From Deltaproteobacteria bacterium (GTDB taxonomy: Bacteria > Desulfobacterota > B13-G15 > RBG-16-54-18): 7,226 bases of DNA. The stretch spans positions 1 to 7,226 of the forward strand of contig QMLM01000082.1 of NCBI GenBank assembly GCA_003646745.1, in the 5' to 3' direction. A program made the translations under genes and the position numbers. Of this stretch, positions 5,849-7,226 are shown piece by piece. How positions within the stretch are numbered: position 1 is the first letter of the stretch; each line of letters starts with the position of its first letter. The notes beneath the pieces are model-generated. The model did not search any database. It was given only the letters and a program-made list of their open reading frames with translations, and had not been told where the DNA came from.

Positions 5849-7226
5849 CTAGGCCTCCTCAAAGCTTATCCATAAGAATCCATATTCATCCATGGAAACA
5901 GAGGCGTCCTCCCCCACAATGGCGGTGGACTCTCTTTCCTCAATAATGGCCGGTCCATCGAACCTTGCCTTTGAAAATAGACTGTAGCGGTCATATACCG
6001 TAAAGGGGATGAAATCCCTAGCGATTGGTGAATAGGCCAAGCGCTGACCCTTAACAGCATCTTTCAGAGAAGATGCCTTTGCCTCAAGTTTGGGTAATCG
6101 AAAGTCACGTTCTGGAAGCTTAGCCCTCACCCTGAAGCTCACAAACTCGACCTCAGATTCCGGATATGTCCTGCCGTAAAGACTTTTATAGACCTCATCA
6201 AACATGCGGCGTATCTCCTCTTTGCTAAATTCGGCAAAGTTGCGGCTATCCACAGTAATGTTCGTCTCAAATCCCTGCCCGATAAATCTCATATCAAGCG
6301 AACGCTCATATTGAATCTCCTCTGTCGACCCTGCCTTTTGCAGAACAGCCGCACCCTCTCTCTCCATACCCTGAAATAACTCCTCAACTTCGTCGAAATC
6401 GGCCTCCTCTAGGCTAACTTTATGGCTTCGGACCAAGTCGAAGGCTCGAGGGGCAGTGAAAAACCCAAGAGCTGAGCCAACCCCAGCCACAGGGGGGACC
6501 AAAATCCGAGGGGCCCCTAGCTTCTTGGCCAGCCCATAGGCATGAACTGGACCAGCACCACCATAAGCTATTATGGTAACGACCCTTGGGTTACCTCCTT
6601 TTTCGGCGATGTGGGTCTTTGCCGCACTGCCCATGGTCTCGTTGATGAGGTCGTGGATGCCCCAGGCTGCCTCTGTTAAGGAAACGTTCAGGGGGCGAGC
6701 AATCTTGTTCTCAATGGCCCTCTGGGCACCATCTTTGTCCAGTTTCATCTGCCCGCCCAGGAAATAATTGGCATCTAAATAGCCCAGCACCAAATCGGCA
6801 TCGGTCACCGTCGGTTCCTGCCCCCCAAGGCCATAGCAGACAGGACCAGGCTCTGCTCCCGCACTGTCTGGACCTACTTGAAGGAGCCCCATCTTGCTTA
6901 TCCGAGCTATGCTGCCACCGCCGGCCCCGATCTCCATTAGGTCAACCACCGGCACCTGTATGGGTAAGCCACTGCCCTTCTTGAACCGATGCACCCGCCC
7001 TACTTCAAAGGTAGAAACAACCCCTGCATGACCTTTCTGGATCAAGCAAGACTTCGCTGTTGTCCCTCCCATGTCGAAACAAAATATGTCTTCGATGCCA
7101 AACATCCGCCCATAATATTCACCAGCGATAACCGCTGCCGTGGGACCTGACTCAATGATCCTAACCGGAGATTCAGCTGCCGTCTCTGCTGAGGTAATAC
7201 CCCCGCTGGAAAGCATAATAAAGAGC
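5849..7226 (-). CDS. hyuA: HyuA-type hydantoinase/oxoprolinase (or carboxylase) ATPase subunit, 5'-truncated by window edge
   Basis: This is the C-terminal part (about 458 residues) of a HyuA-family protein. The family couples ATP hydrolysis to opening of cyclic amides (5-oxoproline, N-methylhydantoin, caprolactam) or, in acetone and acetophenone carboxylases, to ketone carboxylation. The frame stays open to the right edge (Leu-Phe-Ile codons precede the Met at 7214-7216). That Met sits inside the family's conserved SSGG segment, so it is internal. HyuA proteins usually run near 690 residues, so roughly 230 or more N-terminal residues lie outside. Counting from that Met, the visible motifs are the SGP segment (23-25), the phosphate-binding DMGGTTAK of the actin-like fold (48-55), GAGGGS (97-102), GPDSAGAEPGPVCYG (115-129), the TVTDADLVLG region (136-145), YGGAGPVHA (218-226) and PPVAGVGSALG (241-251). 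A typical C-terminal domain ends with a GPAIIEE segment. The stop lies 3 nt before hyuB, as expected for a co-translated partner. The family is certain, but the substrate is not readable from sequence. Confidence 0.95.
   Translation of the reverse strand, partial: LFIMLSSGGITSAETAAESPVRIIESGPTAAVIAGEYYGRMFGIEDIFCFDMGGTTAKSCLIQKGHAGVVSTFEVGRVHRFKKGSGLPIQVPVVDLMEIGAGGGSIARISKMGLLQVGPDSAGAEPGPVCYGLGGQEPTVTDADLVLGYLDANYFLGGQMKLDKDGAQRAIENKIARPLNVSLTEAAWGIHDLINETMGSAAKTHIAEKGGNPRVVTIIAYGGAGPVHAYGLAKKLGAPRILVPPVAGVGSALGFFTAPRAFDLVRSHKVSLEEADFDEVEELFQGMEREGAAVLQKAGSTEEIQYERSLDMRFIGQGFETNITVDSRNFAEFSKEEIRRMFDEVYKSLYGRTYPESEVEFVSFRVRAKLPERDFRLPKLEAKASSLKDAVKGQRLAYSPIARDFIPFTVYDRYSLFSKARFDGPAIIEERESTAIVGEDASVSMDEYGFLWISFEEA
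5854..5860 (-). promoter_or_regulatory. Ribosome binding site of hyuB, inside the end of hyuA
   Basis: GAGGAGG (minus strand) encodes the last Glu codons of hyuA. Its GGAGG core ends 8 nt before the hyuB ATG at 5843-5845. A ribosome finishing hyuA would clear this site, which suggests translational coupling and matched amounts of the two subunits. Confidence 0.75.

Noticed and set aside
7214..7216. ATG as the true start of hyuA
   Set aside because: The frame continues upstream to the window edge, and the Met lies inside a conserved mid-protein segment. Roughly a third of the protein would be missing.

Overview
The window is wall-to-wall coding DNA on the minus strand. It holds six collinear genes with no gap longer than 27 bases, and it reads as one operon transcribed from the right edge to the left edge. 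In transcription order they are: (1) the 3' part of a HyuA-type (hydantoinase/oxoprolinase, ASKHA-fold ATPase) subunit, cut by the right edge; (2) a complete HyuB-type partner subunit; (3) a complete PaaK-like (phenylacetate-CoA ligase family) AMP-forming acyl-CoA ligase; (4-6) the FAD, [2Fe-2S] and molybdopterin subunits of a xanthine-dehydrogenase-family molybdenum hydroxylase. The last of these, the Mo subunit, is cut by the left edge.

Junctions are tight. There are 3 nt between hyuA and hyuB, 15 nt between hyuB and the ligase, and 27 nt between the ligase and the FAD subunit. The FAD and FeS genes share a 4-nt ATGA overlap, and the FeS and Mo genes overlap by 17 nt. Purine-rich Shine-Dalgarno sequences precede all five visible starts. 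No promoter, terminator, RNA gene, mobile element, repeat array or CRISPR is visible. The operon promoter must lie beyond the right edge and its end beyond the left edge.

The likely host is a bacterium of medium GC with strong GGAGG-type ribosome binding sites and a catabolic lifestyle, possibly anaerobic. An anaerobe of the Desulfobacterota or Firmicutes type would fit, but this is inference from gene content and no taxonomic marker is present.

Together the genes look like a degradation module for an unidentified cyclic or aromatic compound. The HyuAB pair would perform an ATP-dependent ring opening of a cyclic amide, or a carboxylation. The ligase would convert the resulting acid to a CoA thioester. 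The three-subunit Mo/FeS/FAD enzyme would hydroxylate or reductively dehydroxylate the ring, before or after CoA activation. The Mo enzyme is not a standard CO dehydrogenase (no AYRCSFR-type loop), probably not a purine dehydrogenase (Leu at the place of the purine-binding Glu), and not a canonical 4-hydroxybenzoyl-CoA reductase (the FAD subunit lacks the extra [4Fe-4S] loop). The substrate is therefore open, and this three-part combination is the most interesting aspect of the window.
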